DNA of 64,000 bases from Wallemia ichthyophaga EXF-994 (taxonomy: Eukaryota; Basidiomycota; Wallemiomycetes; Wallemiales; Wallemiaceae). A program made the translations under genes and the position numbers. The notes below the pieces were generated by a model. The model did not search any database. It saw nothing but the letters and a program-made list of their open reading frames with translations, and had not been told where the DNA came from. The DNA is taken from positions 62,001-126,000 of the forward strand of contig NW_008806278.1 in assembly GCF_000400465.1 (NCBI RefSeq). Reading direction: 5' to 3'. Of this stretch, positions 33,401 through 44,970 are shown piece by piece. Every line of letters starts with the position of its first letter. Position 1 is the first letter of the stretch.

Positions 33401-36400
33401 TACTGAGCCACCTCCATTACTCACCTACAAGTGGGCTCAAGGTGAGTTGTTTTCGAGTGATTTTATACCGGCTAAAATATGCGATAGGTATCAATAATCT
33501 TTCTGACGTCTGGGAGACCAGTGAAGGTGAATGCGTGGTTATGATGGAGACGCAGTTGAGCAGGGTCTACGAGAAAGTCGACTTGACTCTCCTCAACAGA
33601 CTTCTTAGACTAATCATGGACCACAACTTGGCTGACTACATTACTGCAAAAAACAACACTCCACTTACTTACAAAGATATGTCCCACGTTAACTCTTATG
33701 GTCTGATTAGAGGTCTTCAGTTCTCCGCATTCGTCTTCCAATTCTATGGCTTAGTGCTTGATCTACTCATCCTTGGATTAAATAGAGCTTCCGAGATGGC
33801 TGGACCTCCACAGTCGCCCAACAGCTTCCTTCAATACAAGGACACAGCCACTGAGGTTGCGCACCCTGTCAGACTCTACTCTCGATACGTCGACAAGATC
33901 CACATTCTCTTCAAGTTTGACGCAGAGCAATCTAGAGATCTCATCCAGAGGTACCTGTCTGCCAATCCAGATCCAACTAACTCGAACATTATCGGCTACA
34001 ACAACAAGAAGTGCTGGCCAAGAGACTGTCGTATGCGTCTGATTAAACACGACGTGAACCTTGGAAGAGCGGTGTTCTGGAATGTGAAGAACTCCCTCCC
34101 AAGGTCTTTAACTACTATTGAGTGGGAGGATACGTTTGCGAGTGTGTACTCGAAGGACAATCCACAGCTCCTCTTCTCTATGCATGGCTTCGAGCTGCGT
34201 ATCCTGCCCAAGATCAGAGCGATGAATAGCGAGCAATACAGACTCAATGATGGTGTATGGAATCTTACCAACGAAGCTACGAAGGAGCGTACAGCACAGG
34301 CTTATTTGAGGGTATCTGACGACGGCATCAATGCATTTAACAATCGTATACGTCAAGTGCTTATGAGTTCAGGATCGACTACCTTCTCCAAGATCATCAA
34401 CAAATGGAACACGACCATCATCGGTTTGATGACATACTACCGTGAGGCTGTTCTGCATACGAATGAACTTCTCGACTCGCTCGTCAAGGCTGAGAACAAG
34501 GTACAGACCAGAGTCAAAATTGGTCTCAATTCAAAGATGCCTTCACGTTTTCCACCTGTAGTGTTCTACTCGCCAAAGGAGCTTGGCGGTTTAGGTATGC
34601 TTTCGATGGGTCACGTCCTCATTCCTCAGTCTGACCTTAGGTGGTCGAAGCAAACTGATACGGGTATTACACACTTCAGATCTGGTATGACGCATGAAGA
34701 TGACCAGCTCATTCCAAATCTTTACAGATATATCCAGCCATGGGAAGCTGAGTTCGTCGATTCTGCTAGGGTCTGGTCGGAGTATGCTATGAAGCGTAAA
34801 GAGGCAGTCAGTCAGAATAGGAGATTGACACTTGAAGATCTCGAAGATAGCTGGGATAGAGGTATACCGCGGATCAACACTCTATTCCAAAAGGATAGAC
34901 ATACCCTTGCGTACGATAAGGGATGGAGAGTGCGTACAGATTGGAAGCAGTACCAGCTACTCAAGCACAATCCATTCTGGTGGACGTCGCAGCGCCACGA
35001 TGGTAAATTATGGCAGCTGAACAACTACCGTGTGGACGTTATTGCTGCTCTTGGTGGTGTTGAATCTATTCTCGAGCACACATTGTTCAAGGGAACTTAC
35101 TTCCCAACCTGGGAAGGTCTCTTCTGGGAGAAAGCTAGTGGATTCGAAGAATCGATGAAATACAAAAAGCTCACAAATGCTCAAAGATCCGGTTTGAACC
35201 AAATTCCAAACAGAAGATTCACTCTGTGGTGGTCACCTACGATTAATCGCGCGAATGTCTACGTTGGTTTCCAAGTCCAGCTTGATCTCACTGGTATTTT
35301 CATGCACGGTAAAATCCCAACACTCAAGATCTCACTTATTCAAATCTTCCGTGCGCACTTGTGGCAGAAGATTCACGAGTCTGTCGTCATGGATTTGTGT
35401 CAGGTCTTTGACCAGGAGTTGGAAGCACTTCAGATCGAGACTGTCCAAAAAGAGACAATCCATCCACGTAAATCTTACAAGATGAACTCTTCATGTGCTG
35501 ACATCCTTCTCTTCTCGGCTTACAAGTGGAATATTGCCAGACCTTCGCTGCTGAATGACAGCAAGGATGTTTTGGATGGTACTACGTCGAACAAGTTCTG
35601 GGTTGATGTTCAGCTCAGATTTGGTGACTTTGACTCTCACGATATTGAGAGATACACCAGAGCCAAGTTCTTGGATTACACCAGCGACCCATCTTCCATG
35701 TACCCATCTCCAACTGGTTGCATGGTTGGTATTGACTTGGCCTATAACCTGTACACCTCGTACGGTAATTGGTTCCCTGGTCTTAAGCCACTTATGCAGC
35801 AAGCTATGGCCAAGATCATGAAGGCTAACCCAGCTCTGTACGTCTTGAGAGAGCGTATTAGAAAGTCGCTCCAGCTCTACTCCTCGGAGCCAACCGAGCC
35901 ATACCTCAACTCACAGAACTACTCGGAGCTGTTCTCCAACCAAACTATCTGGTTCGTCGATGATACTAATGTCTACCGTGTCACTATACACAAGACATTC
36001 GAAGGTAACCTCACCACTAAGCCAATTAACGGTGCTATCTTTATCTTCAACCCAAGAACTGGTCAACTGTTCCTGAAAATCATTCACACATCTGTCTGGG
36101 CTGGTCAGAAGCGTCTCGGTCAGCTTGCCAAGTGGAAGACGGCCGAAGAAGTTGCTGCTCTTATTCGCTCACTTCCTGTTGAAGAGCAACCTAAGCAGAT
36201 TATTGTTACTAGAAAGGGTATGCTTGATCCATTGGAGGTTCACCTTCTCGATTTCCCGTGAGTGATTCACTTTTCGCTATGGCACTTCTAACACTCTTCT
36301 CCAGTAACATTGTGATTAAGGGCTCTGAACTGCAGCTACCATTCCAAGCCTGCCTGAAGCTGGAGAAGTTTGGAGACCTTATCTTGCGCGCTACTCAGCC

Positions 36401-37732
36401 CCAGATGGTGCTGTTCTCACTCTACGACGACTGGCTGAAGGAGATCTCGTCATACACGGCTTTCTCCCGTCTCATTTTGATCCTGCGTGGATTGCACGTC
36501 AACAATGAAAAGGCAAAGATTATCCTGCGTCCAGACAAGAACACAATCACCGAGCCTCACCACATCTGGCCATCGCTTTCAGCGGAAGACTGGATCAAGG
36601 TGGAGTCACAGCTCAGAGATCTTATCGTCAACGACTTTGGTAAACGTAACTCTGTCAATACTGCGTCTCTCACTCAGTCTGAAATCCGTGATATCATTCT
36701 TGGTATGGAGATCAGCGCACCTTCTATCCAACGTCAACAGATGGCCGAAGTCGAAAACTCGGCTGCTGACGCAAATCAAATCACAGCACTGCAAACCAAG
36801 ACTACTAACGTTCATGGTGATGAGATTAATGTTGTCACAACTACGAACTACGAGAATCAACAGTTTGCCAGCAAGTCTGATTGGAGAGCTAGGGCTATTT
36901 CTTCAACCAACTTGCCATTAAGAGTGCAGCACGTTTTCGTCTCGAACGATGACGTCAAGGACGATAGCCAGGCGTACACTTATGTCATTCCAAAGAATAT
37001 TCTCAGGCAATTTATTATCAGCGGTGATCTTCGCACGCAGGTGGCTGGTTTCTTGTACGGTGTCTCGCCACCCGACAATCCACAGATCAAAGAAATCAAA
37101 GCGATAGCATGGGTGCCACAGCGCGGTTCATTCAACAACGTTGAACTGCCTAGCAGCCTTCCTGAGCACGAGTACCTCCTCAATGATCTCGAGCCTCTTG
37201 GTTGGATTAAGACACAATCTCTTGAGCTCAACCACCTCAGTCCGCAAGATGTCACAACGCAGGCACGAGTCATGGCAAACAACCCCGCTTGGGGTCCAAG
37301 CTCTATTTGTTTGGTCTGCTCGTTCACACCAGGCAGTGTTAGCTTGTCTGCATACACGCTCACTGTGAATGGCTTCGAATGGGGTCGCAAGAACCAGGAC
37401 TTAGGTGGACAGCCGGCTGGCTTCAGTCCTAACTTCTCAGAGCGCACACAGCTGCTCCTTTCTGACCGCATTCTTGGTATGACGCTTGTACCTGGTGGGT
37501 TTAACCTTCTTTAGCACCGCGCACTCACTCACTCACTCACTTTCTTACAGAGGGCGGCATTTGGAATTATTCTCTTTCGCTCTCCCAGCAATGGACACCG
37601 GCGATGCCCTACCAAATCTCGCTAGCTAGACCTACCTCGTTCTGGGCTGACGTTCACCGTCCGCTCCAGTTTGCTAATTTCTCAGAACTGAGCAATAACG
37701 CGGACGCGGATGTCGAAAACAGCTTGGCTTAA
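30459..37732 (+). CDS. PRP8: Pre-mRNA splicing factor PRP8 (U5 snRNP core)
   Basis: Six exons: 30459-30845, 30899-32672, 32725-33441, 33488-36257, 36305-37494 and 37551-37732, with introns of 46-56 bp; 2339 aa, the normal size. PRP8 forms the scaffold around the spliceosome active site. It opens [12 protein letters not shown]. The N-terminal domain includes [12 protein letters not shown]-like and [19 protein letters not shown] blocks. Reverse-transcriptase-like, linker and endonuclease-like domains follow, for example [16 protein letters not shown] and [20 protein letters not shown]. Then come an RNase H-like domain ([20 protein letters not shown]) and the C-terminal Jab1/MPN domain ([16 protein letters not shown]). 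The last exon supplies the short tail contacting Brr2. Every junction restores conserved sequence. No intein was found at the sites where fungal PRP8 inteins insert. Confidence 0.97.
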
Positions 37733-38253
37733 GTTATTGTATAAATAATAAATCTTTCATTTTTCATCTTTTTCGATCACATTCATATAGTCACTGATGG
37801 CATTCGGAGCGTGGTGCACGGATCGAATCCGTTTAATTAAGCGCTATCTCGCGTGATATAAAAAATAGCTCAGGGAATTGATATGCGGAATAATCGGCTA
37901 TTTTGGTCATATAGGCTTCTTTAATGCTCATAACGTAAAAAAAGGTTGTCAATTACTACACTCACGATGCTTCTTTTAAGTTCGCATCGGAGAAAACCCG
38001 TGAGTCAAATTTTGAGGGTGTCTCACCGCGGATCCGCTGATAACCGGGGGAAATAATTTCCGGTGCCTTGGTTTACTAATTCATGTCCTCTTAATTGAAC
38101 GCTGATAGAGTTAGTACTAGATTGTAACGCTGATAAGCTATACTATTTGAGAAGATATAGCACTCTTCTTTTCAAGCAGTGGATCATCAAGAAATTTTGA
38201 AATCACATAACCTTCACCAAGTAATTAAACATCAGCAAAGTAACAAACTTAGT
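37733..38253. other. Intergenic region and promoter of the peptide transporter
   Basis: 521 bp with no ORF of note. The first part is the PRP8 3' region, with AATAAA-like sequence near 37745. The second half holds three GATA-type sites and G/C-rich CCGCGG and ACCGGGGG blocks. It is larger than the typical gap in this window, in keeping with a regulated gene. Confidence 0.5.
38035..38136 (+). promoter_or_regulatory. Three CGCTGATA repeats: likely GATA-factor (nitrogen control) sites
   Basis: The octamer CGCTGATA occurs at 38035-38042, 38100-38107 and 38128-38135, followed by A, G and A. Each copy therefore contains a HGATAR site (38037-38043, 38102-38108, 38130-38136). They lie 118-219 bp upstream of the PTR2-type ATG. 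Fungal GATA activators of the AreA/Gln3 class use clustered HGATAR sites to induce peptide and amino-acid uptake when good nitrogen is scarce. The motifs are seen directly; the regulation is inferred. Confidence 0.6.
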
Positions 38254-40267
38254 ATGAATAGCATTGAAGCCGAAGTAGTAGCGAGCGGAGCCGCTCTGGC
38301 CAACGATCATCGCGACACTGCTGCTAGCGGGGGCCATTTGGCACCGCCACATCAAGCTGGTATACCCACCATCGCGCCTTATGGAGACGAGAAGATGGAT
38401 AAATTAGATGAAAAAGGCATGATTATCGATCCGGAAAATTACAACATTCAAGACGTCGATGTAGAAGGTACCTTCCCCACTGAAGAAGAACAAGCGGTTT
38501 TACCAAGAACTTCTGAAAGTGTGCGTCGGCTTGATTAGTTTCCTCTCCATCTGACATGAATATTAGGTGTCTTGGTATGTCTTTCTCATTGTCTTGGTAG
38601 AATTTGCAGAGAGGTTCGTCAACTCAAAGTAGACAAACATGCGCTAAATAGATTGCTGAAAGATTTGCATACTACGGAATTACTGGTGTCTTCGCCAATG
38701 AGATCCAGAATCCAATGCCAACTGGAAGTACTGCCGGTAATCTAGTTTCTGACATGAGTGAGACACCTGGGGCGCTCGATATGGGCCAGCAAGCATCTAC
38801 AGGCTTAACAAATTTCTTCTCCTTCTGGTGGTAAGTGAAATATTCAAATAAATGCCTGCTTGACCCACAATCAGCTACCTCACGCCTATAATTGGTAATG
38901 AATCATAGTACCCTCACTTTTCTATTTAACGCCTTTTAGGTGGCATAATCGCCGACACAAAGCTAGGAAAATATTGGACTATCGTGGTTTTTTCGTCTAT
39001 TTACTTGGTTGGTCTGATTATCCTAACTTGCACGAACATTCCACCGGCACTATCTGGCGATAGGGATGCCGGATTGGGTGGACTTATCACTGCAATGATT
39101 ATCATTGGTCTGGGAACTGGTGGTATCAAGAGCAATATTTCGATCTGGCTCGCTGAGCAAATCAAGACTGACACAATGTATGTACACACCAACAAGAAAG
39201 GCGAGAAGGAAATAGTAGATCCAAATATCACAGTTCAACGCATATTCTCGTGGTTTTACTTCACTATCAATTGTGGATCTCTAGCATCCCTCGCAACCAC
39301 GTCATCAGAGCGCAAGGTTGGTTTTTGGCTGGCATACACCTTGCCAACGATAGTTTTTTGCTTCATACCAGTGCTGCTCACATTTATGTATACTAGATTG
39401 AAGCATCTTCCACCCAGAGGCAGTGTTCTTATTGAAACTGTCAAAGTCTGTAAAGCAGCTTGGAGCAAGAGGAGTTGGTCTGCAGCTAAACCTGACGCCT
39501 ATGAACAGCAATACGGTTCAAAACCAACATGGGATGGCGCTTTCGTTGATGAAGTTCAAAGAGGCCTCAGAGCTAGCCGAATCTTTATCTTCTATCCGGT
39601 TTACTGGGTTTGCTATAACAATAACACTAACAATTTGGTTTCAATGGCTGGTAGCCTGAGAAGTGACGGTACTCCTAATGACCTTATTCAAAACATTAAT
39701 CCGATCTCCCTTATTATTTTCATTCCCTTATTGGATCTCGGAGTGTATCCGGCGCTCAGAAAGATGGGAATCAGTGTAAGACCGGTTGCTCGTATTGCTC
39801 TGGGATTCATTACAGCTTCCCTTGCCATGGTGTATTGCGCTGTGTTCCAACACTTTATTTATTCGAAGCTGTCACCGTGTGGTGAATACGCAACTCAATG
39901 TGGCGAGCCAGCTGACATGAATGTATGGATGGTAGCACCAGCATACGCTCTGATAGGACTTTCAGAGTGCTTCGCATCCATCACCGGTCTAGAATACGCG
40001 TTTCAAAAAGCTCCCGCTAATTTGAAATCCTTGATTATGGCCATATTCTTACTTCAAACTGCGTTCGGAAATGCTATTAATCTTGCAGTACTGCCAGTAA
40101 CTGAGGATCCACACCTTGTTTGGCTTTACACAGGATTCGCTTGTGCTGCGTTTGTTGCTGGTATAGCATTCTATGCCACCTTCTGGAGCTGGGACAAGAC
40201 TGAAGAAGCAGACAACGCTGTTGGCAGAGGTGGAAGAATGGAGAAAGAGGATACCAGAAAACCTTAA
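38254..40267 (+). CDS. PTR2: Proton-coupled di/tripeptide transporter (POT/PTR2 family)
   Basis: Five exons: 38254-38520, 38567-38613, 38663-38830, 38875-38894 (20 nt) and 38940-40267, with introns of 44-49 bp; 609 aa. It is a plasma-membrane MFS-type symporter for small peptides. The family motif ExxERFxYYG is rebuilt across the second splice as VEFAERFAYYG. GGIIADTKLGKYWTI, GTGGIKSNISIWLAEQ, FYFTINCGSL and the late FQKAPANLKSLIMA are also typical. The first 90 residues are a hydrophilic N-tail. Two acceptors are possible for intron 2; only the one at 38662 keeps the first Glu of ExxER. The upstream GATA-site cluster suggests nitrogen regulation. Confidence 0.93.
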
Positions 40268-40649
40268 AGTGGTCAGTGTCTATTCAATTTAATTTTGCTT
40301 TTCGGGATCTCATGACATGGAACTTTAGACTTGCTTTTTTAATGTCTCACTAATGTAATGATATATATCCTTAATTCCTCATAGACTTTGTGCTCACTCG
40401 CCATCACTAAAAGTAAGACTGCATTACATCATTGATGAGCCCATGATGAGTTCATGAGATTGAGGTGTGGTTTGCACTGTAATATACACTATATGGCCTG
40501 AGTATTGTTTTCACAGGTAAAAGGGCTCCAAAGCAATACCCAAATCAGCTATGCATCCAATATCAACAGAGTTGCACTTTCGTTCTGACACACATTTCAG
40601 CAACTGGCTGATTTACGACTTTTCATGATCTCCAAATAAGAAAAGCTTG
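40268..40649. other. Intergenic, nothing recognised
   Basis: 382 bp between the transporter and an orphan gene. AT-rich, with no ORF, RNA or repeat that I can support. Confidence 0.5.
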
Positions 40650-41141
40650 ATGAGTAGCCCTGATCGCGATATAGAACTTCATGTTCAAATGACGGCCTTG
40701 GGTTGCTATCTCGACTTGCAAGCCATTCGGCCGTTTAGATCCGGCATCGCTCTGGGGCACGAGGCAGAGCAGATTGAAGACGTTTTACGGGATTATTCAA
40801 GGAGCCTTTTTATTGAGCATATTGAAACTGTAAATACTTCAATGGCTCATGTATTCGGCGCTATAAAGGTGTGGTATTTTTTCCGATGCGTGGCGTTCAC
40901 AACTCTTATCGTTGGCTTCTGGAAAGAAGTAAGACAACTTTAATTTCATGATGAACCTACAAATAATTAATCATACAAAGAAAGTGGGGGTCAGCCAAAC
41001 TCTGAAACGACTGTTTGGCTTCACCAGGTGCATTTCGAAAACCCACTTAATGCAGTTAAAGATGTGGTAGAGGTCTCATTGGAATCGCAGAAGGAAAAAT
41101 GGTATCATCATGATAAAAAAGAGCTCACATTTGAAGTTTGA
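40650..41141 (+). CDS. Orphan two-exon protein, function unknown
   Basis: Exons 40650-40928 and 40995-41141; 66-bp phase-0 intron (GTAAGA donor, TCAG acceptor); 141 aa. Acidic first half starting MSSPDRDIELHVQ, then a hydrophobic/aromatic segment (VWYFFRCVAFTTLIVGFW) that could be one membrane helix, then a mixed-charge C-terminus ending ELTFEV. The second exon is a clean 49-codon frame not visible as an ATG ORF, which supports the join. The aromatic segment might instead be intron, or an additional 5' exon may exist. I recognise no family. It lies in the accessory-looking stretch between the peptide transporter and an oxidoreductase. Confidence 0.4.
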
Positions 41142-41319
41142 AGAAGAACATTTTCTAATAGACTGTAAGACTTTCTAGCATTATTTGAGATGGCACCATC
41201 AAAGAAAACTTCACCACTGTGATCACGATGCCAATATTAAGCAGCTTTGGGTATATTTTATTTTCCAACACTCATCTGATGACATCACTTTTTGATCTTT
41301 TTATCCCATATCGTCGACA

Positions 41320-42417
41320 ATGCCAATTAAAATCGGATTAGTAGGCGCTGGAGAAGTAACACAGACGATTGTTCTTCCCAATCTCAGGCTATTGTCCGAT
41401 CTCTACGAGGTGAATGCACTATGCGATATCTCCCAGCAGACACTCGAGCACGTCTCCACCAAGTTCAACATCAAACAAACATACACCGACTACACTCAGA
41501 TGATTGAAGAGGGTGATATTGAGGCGGTAATGGTGTTAACAGCTGACGAATACCATGCTCCAATCGCAGTCGAGGCTCTGCAACACAAGAAGGCAGTCTT
41601 CGTTGAGAAGCCGATGGCATTATCGCAGCAAGCCGCTGCTTTGATCATTAAAGCACGCGATGAGAACAACGGCGTCGTTTTTGTCGGATATCAGCGCAGA
41701 TACTCTCCAGCATTCGAGGAGGCTGTCCAAATAGTGAGGGGAATGTCATCGATCTCCTACTGCAGGGTAAGAGATATAATCGGGCCCAACAGCATCTTTG
41801 TTGGACAGTCAGGGACGTTCCCACGCAAGTATACAGATTTCCCTGAAACCTCATCAGCGGATATGAAGAGGCGCTCGAGCGAGATAGCGGAACAGGCACT
41901 CGGGAGTGCTGAGACCGATAGTCAGGCGTACAATCTGTACAGACTGCTAGGATCGCTCGGCTCACACGACCTCTCGGCTATGAGAGAATTATTAGGCATT
42001 CCCAAGGGCGTTTGTGGTGTTTCAAACACCACTCCGTCTAATGCCGGTGGCTTCTTTACGGCCATGTTTGATTATGGCGGGTTCGTCGCAATGTACGAGA
42101 CAGGCGTTGACCAGGTGGGCTTGTTCGACGCGCACATAGAAGTGTATGGAGATGGAAAGAGAGTAAAGGTAGAATTTGACACCCCATATGTCAAGGGATT
42201 GCCTGTAAAGCTGGTCGTGGGCGAGAGCGATAAGGACGGAAGATACATTGAGCGCGTTGTCAGACCCACGTACGAAGACGCATATACTATCGAGTACAAG
42301 GCATTCTACGATGCTGTTCGAAATGGTAAGCAGTACAAGACTACAGCTGACGACGCCAGGTGTGATTTAGAAATATTCAAAATGATAACTGATGCATTTG
42401 TAAGGCAAGACAAGTAA
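41320..42417 (+). CDS. Gfo/Idh/MocA-family NAD(P)-dependent oxidoreductase
   Basis: 365 aa, no intron. N-terminal Rossmann fold with KIGLVGAGEVTQ, and the catalytic-lysine motif VEKPMALS near residue 98 (A-V-F-V-E-K-P). The C-terminal alpha/beta dimerisation domain contains GSLGSHDLSAMRELLG, where the GSHxxD-like element supplies the active-site His/Asp. Such enzymes oxidise or reduce sugars, inositols and related polyols. The substrate cannot be told from sequence alone. No intron and a 178-bp gap upstream distinguish it from its intron-rich neighbours, so relatively recent gain is possible but unproven. It converges on the next gene with 28 bp between stops. Confidence 0.88.
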   Translation: MPIKIGLVGAGEVTQTIVLPNLRLLSDLYEVNALCDISQQTLEHVSTKFNIKQTYTDYTQMIEEGDIEAVMVLTADEYHAPIAVEALQHKKAVFVEKPMALSQQAAALIIKARDENNGVVFVGYQRRYSPAFEEAVQIVRGMSSISYCRVRDIIGPNSIFVGQSGTFPRKYTDFPETSSADMKRRSSEIAEQALGSAETDSQAYNLYRLLGSLGSHDLSAMRELLGIPKGVCGVSNTTPSNAGGFFTAMFDYGGFVAMYETGVDQVGLFDAHIEVYGDGKRVKVEFDTPYVKGLPVKLVVGESDKDGRYIERVVRPTYEDAYTIEYKAFYDAVRNGKQYKTTADDARCDLEIFKMITDAFVRQDK

Positions 42418-42445
42418 ATAAATAAAGTGCAAGTATGAGTAAATA

Positions 42446-43488
42446 TTAAAGTCCAGAATACTGCTTCTGCTTGTACTGTTGTAGAACAGGGTCCGGCTTG
42501 CGCTTATGCAGCTCGGGATCACCGAAATGGAAGCCATGTACCTTTGCGCGTCGCGCAAGAGCCTGTCGCAGTGGATCAGTGTAAGGTGTCCTGAGTCTCC
42601 ATGCAATCTTGTGAGGTTTATCGTGCAGTACTTCCTCCATCTCTGGGAGATGCGTTGACTTTTTGTCGTATTTCCAGTGTTTGTCCCAATCAAGTTTTGG
42701 AGGGTGCATGATGAGCTCGGCTAACATCTTGCGCATGGCACGCTCACTGAAGTTTGCAACCTTGTCGACATTGATGTTCACCGACCACTCCGGGTAGTTG
42801 TGAAGTGTGTATCCGAGTGATTTGAAATAAGTGTATGGGTTAAGGAGGAGGTCTTTTGGGAATCGTTTGTGAGCAGTGCGGAGACTCCATCCCCTACTGA
42901 CATGCTCACTTCGAACTTGAGCTTGATGTAAAGCTTGCAAGAGTATTCTGTGTATCTGCTGTTTCATGACAGTGTTTGAAACGACATAGGTGAATCCTTT
43001 TGTGTTCTCTATAATTTCCATATTGCGCTTGTCGTCGTCAATTCTTGCTTGCTGTTCAGGAGTCTTTTGTTTGACTCTCCAGCGTGCCAGTTCATCGAGT
43101 ATATTGCTACGCTGCTCACGCTTGACAAAAGGATTTGGAGAGAACTTGATGTTGTTGCTCCTGGCGTATTCGGTGAGTAGAGTGTCCTGGACATAGAGCT
43201 GTATCGTTTTCTGCCAGTAGTTCATCTCCGTGCGCAACTGTTTCTCGCCGACTACAGCGCCTGTTCTTCGAATAGACTGGTTGAATTTGTCACTGACATA
43301 ATCCTTTAAATCACCTTGCTTGTACTTCTCGATAGCGTCTTTGTGGTTCACGTTGCTAAGTGGGTGGCCCAGCGAGAGTGTGTAGCTGAGATTCAGAGCG
43401 TTGACAGATGCCTGAAAGTCTATTTAAGTGGCTATTATAAGACGCTAGAAGATTCACGCACGCTCGTTGCGAAATATCTCCTGATCAT
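42446..43488 (-). CDS. Uncharacterised protein with a mitochondrial-type presequence
   Basis: Exons 43462-43488 and 42446-43411; 50-bp phase-0 intron; 330 aa. The first exon codes MIRRYFATS, a compact Arg-containing targeting start, and exon 2 opens ASVNALNLSYTLSLGHPLSN. The body is helical and basic, with many His, Lys and Arg. Recognisable blocks are EMNYWQKTIQLYVQDTLL, RGWSLRTAHKRFPKDLLLNP and KLDWDKHWKYDKKSTHLPEM. There are no membrane helices or known catalytic motifs. A mitochondrial RNA-binding, translation or ribosome-associated factor is a reasonable guess, but I cannot assign a family. Confidence 0.65.
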
Positions 43489-43639
43489 CTTGCTCGCGGT
43501 TAGAGATAAGTGAGATGAAGCAAGTGTGGGATCAAGAGAAAAAGATATTAAAACTCAATTAGTCAACCTAAGCACCACTCTCACCTTCAATCACATCTCT
43601 CTTCTCCTCCGCGCCTTTTGTTTTTTCATCGACCAATTC

Positions 43640-44750
43640 CCAACACATTGGCATTGATTCACGGCAACGAAATTGCGATTTTTGGGCACGAGCTGCACGA
43701 TGTGCTTTAAATTTTCGACTCTTATCTAATATCCAATTCTATACACAGAATCAACACCTCCAAGAATCATTGTTAGCCTGGGCGTTGAAGTCGACGCTAA
43801 ATCGTCTACCAAGACAGCCCTCGGTAAGTTCTGCTACCCTTCAGACTTCCTCGGCAGCGCCAAATACATTGACAGCACCAACGAGACACACAGAGCCATT
43901 TTCGCCCTGAAAAAGCTCGATATCAACTGGCTTAGCATCTCCTTCGAAAATATGAATACAGCGCTCCTCGAGCGTAGCTCAGAGCCACGCGACCTATACA
44001 CACTTAGCATAAACACTAATTAAGTCACTGCTAAAGTATACGCCAAAGTCGACGATATCGTCGCACTTTTCAGTGGCGTGAAGGATCTGAAACATCTTGA
44101 GCTTAACTGTGAGGTTGCGGATGTATGTACCTAGCTGGCAAAAATATCAAAACAAATTGTTAGAGAGGTTAGGAATACGATGCCAATCGCTTAAATTCAT
44201 AGAGACCATCACCGATGGTGTTAAGACATCTTGGGAAATCTCGCAATTGAAAAATTACGGCAATAGATGGGCAGTGCCTAGACAGAAGAACCGCACTGAA
44301 TTCTAGCGCACTTCGAACAGTTTTAATCCATTCACAGCTCAAAAAACAACTTTGACGGACGCAGATAGGCAAGTCTTAGCGGTATACCGTCGTATTCTTC
44401 ACTAAATTCCCCGAAGCCGCTTTCACAACCTACTCGGGCTTCCCGTCTTATGATGGCATGAACAACCTGATAAACACCAATCCAATTGATCACTAATATA
44501 TGTCCATGTATGTATATGGAATGAACATTGGGATGCACGATGTGATGCACAGCGCAATACAAATTGAGATGAAAAATGGGATGCACAACTATATGACTTA
44601 AGTGTACGGCCCAGGTGGCAGGCCTATGTCTGAGCTCTTCCTGCTACTTCACTTTCGATCGCTTGAGGACAACATTTCAGCGACTACCTTGAGTGGGCAT
44701 AAGAGGACTACAACCTTGCCGCTTACCAGAGTGGTATGTCATTAAGCCTT
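43640..44750 (+). pseudogene. Decayed protein-coding gene, possibly leucine-rich-repeat type
   Basis: Good coding texture with several in-frame stops. From about 43753 the frame reads RIIVSLGVEVDAKSSTK and HRAIFALKKLDINWLSISF up to a TAA at 44022. It then carries on as VYAKVDDIVALFSGVKDLKH and LELNCEV to a TAG near 44131, with further stops after that. The spacing of Leu in LKKLDINWLSI and LKHLELNCEV resembles leucine-rich repeats, as in F-box/LRR proteins, but this is weak. Later fragments in other frames (for example FFTKFPEAAFTTYSGF near 44395) suggest frameshifts. No splice pattern that I could find rescues the frame. Confidence 0.5.
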
Positions 44751-44770
44751 ATTGCATGCTCCCCTCTTTT

Positions 44771-44782
44771 CCCCCCCCCCCC
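44771..44782 (+). repeat. Homopolymer of 12 C
   Basis: An uninterrupted C12 run lies between a TTTT and AGCATAG, inside the decayed region. It is a likely polymerase-slippage or sequencing-error site, and frames crossing it should not be trusted. Confidence 0.85.
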
Positions 44783-44970
44783 AGCATAGTAAGAGATATC
44801 AAGCTACATCATTTCACAGGCGTAAACATCCATTTTCCTTGTATTTACAGGCTCGTTATTGGCGTTCTCGCCGCACTTTTAGTCGCTTTATTCCTGGACT
44901 ATCAACCTGATAACCTTGAATGTGTTATACATTGCTTTGCTACAAATACAGTTGTGTTATGGATTATTAT

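Noticed and set aside
30459-37732. Intein in PRP8
   Set aside because: All exons read through conserved PRP8 blocks without an insertion, and total length is normal (2339 aa).
37815-37850. tRNA-like T-arm sequence (GGATCGAATCC)
   Set aside because: No matching acceptor, D or anticodon stems could be folded around it.
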